Shown here in pieces: positions 63,643 to 64,000 of a stretch of 64,000 nucleotides of DNA. A model generated the notes under the pieces. That model was given only the letters and a program-made list of their open reading frames with translations. It did no database searches and had not been told where the DNA came from. The stretch's first letter is position 1; every line of letters begins with the position of its first letter. A program made the position numbers and the translations under genes. The stretch is from Chamaesiphon sp041738715 (GTDB lineage: Bacteria > Cyanobacteriota > Cyanobacteriia > Cyanobacteriales > Chamaesiphonaceae), in contig JBGSPI010000099.1 of assembly GCA_041738715.1 (NCBI GenBank), positions 1 through 64,000 on the forward strand, given 5' to 3'.

Positions 63643-64000
63643 TCAATTTTTACGATTGGCATCGAAGCCCTTATTTTTCCAAAGTTCTTGCAAATACTGC
63701 TTGATTTCATGTTCTGTAATCGCCACGGCTGAAGCAAACTTACTCAACTGGCGTTCGATCTCTGCTTGTTTAGATTGTAAGGGTGTGATGCCGCTGGCGA
63801 CAGCTTCACTTTTCGCCTGTTCATACAAGGTTTTAATATTATCTAGTTGCTGCTTAACTTCCGCATAGCGATCTCCATACCGATCTGCTAATTGACTATC
63901 CAAATTCGCCAGTTGAAACTTGAGATTGAGATACTGTTGTTTGAGCAATTCCAGTTCTTTCCGCTCTTTAATTTTATTTACAGCCTCGTCAATTGTCGAA
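63643..64000 (-). CDS. Coiled-coil protein, partial (runs off the window)
   Basis: The frame is open from the stop at 63643 to the window edge. The visible 118 residues are coiled coil (KIKERKELELLKQQYLNLKF, then DRYAEVKQQLDNIKTLYEQA and QAEIERQLSKFASAVAITEH). The nominal TTG at 63948 is probably not the start, because the frame continues upstream with helical sequence (STIDEAVNKIKERKE). No family is recognised. Confidence 0.65.
   Translation of the reverse strand, partial: STIDEAVNKIKERKELELLKQQYLNLKFQLANLDSQLADRYGDRYAEVKQQLDNIKTLYEQAKSEAVASGITPLQSKQAEIERQLSKFASAVAITEHEIKQYLQELWKNKGFDANRKN

Overview
The window is chromosomal DNA from a cyanobacterium. The diagnostic genes are apcE (phycobilisome core-membrane linker, 14.0-17.4 kb), a PilT-type pilus ATPase, an EGY-like site-2 protease, a C-terminal processing protease, a PGM1-type peptide ligase and many short interspersed and heptanucleotide repeats, together with abundant CGATCG words. 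The genus cannot be fixed from sequence reading alone.

Layout. (1) 0-2.1 kb is a pile-up of dead transposase fragments from three families. (2) 2.1-5.7 kb is the remainder of a DNA phosphorothioation (Dnd) island: the C-terminal half of a restriction-type helicase, a 65-aa ORF, full-length dndD and a Dnd-associated protein 4 gene. The transposase pile-up lies where the helicase N-terminal half should be, and no dndB, dndC or dndE is visible. (3) 5.8-10.6 kb holds a DacB fragment, a small membrane protein, a large patatin-like lipase and a small single-pass protein. (4) 10.7-24.3 kb is mostly core genome: ispG, a Ctp protease, a solitary apcE with four linker repeats, a cupin, pepA, a pentapeptide-repeat protein, an unknown membrane protein and an M50 protease. 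(5) 24.5-51 kb is a large surface-polysaccharide region: UDP-glucuronate 4-epimerase, asparagine synthase, five GT4 glycosyltransferases, an O-antigen ligase/polymerase, an acyltransferase, a DUF4091 lipoprotein-like protein, an ABC flippase-type exporter, a glucosamine-IPC-transferase-like protein, two FemAB/CelD-like acyltransferases and a GT2. Within it, at 30.4-33.2 kb, sits a foreign-looking cassette: a PKD-domain remnant, a MITE, two small related membrane proteins and a fused ATPase-permease ABC exporter. (6) 51-64 kb returns to housekeeping genes (ilvD, nadA, leuA, pilT) mixed with Uma2 nucleases, a LON-domain protein, a NYN-domain protein, an outer-membrane-like protein, a holin-like protein and a Pmp3/YqaE peptide of 57 aa.

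How the genes work together. The polysaccharide genes supply the expected functions: sugar-nucleotide supply, glycosyl transfer, flipping, polymerisation and acyl decoration. They probably build one cell-surface glycan. Four of the GT4 genes are recent paralogues, and the fourth looks like a mosaic of the first and second, so the locus appears to diversify by recombination. The Dnd remnant is probably no longer a working modification-restriction system here unless dndBCE lie elsewhere.

The best candidate for something undescribed is the 30.8-33.2 kb cassette. Its small proteins each carry a paired-cysteine loop and a hydrophobic C-terminal hairpin, and they are followed by a dedicated ABC exporter. 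No function can be assigned from sequence alone. I found no CRISPR array, rRNA or tRNA.
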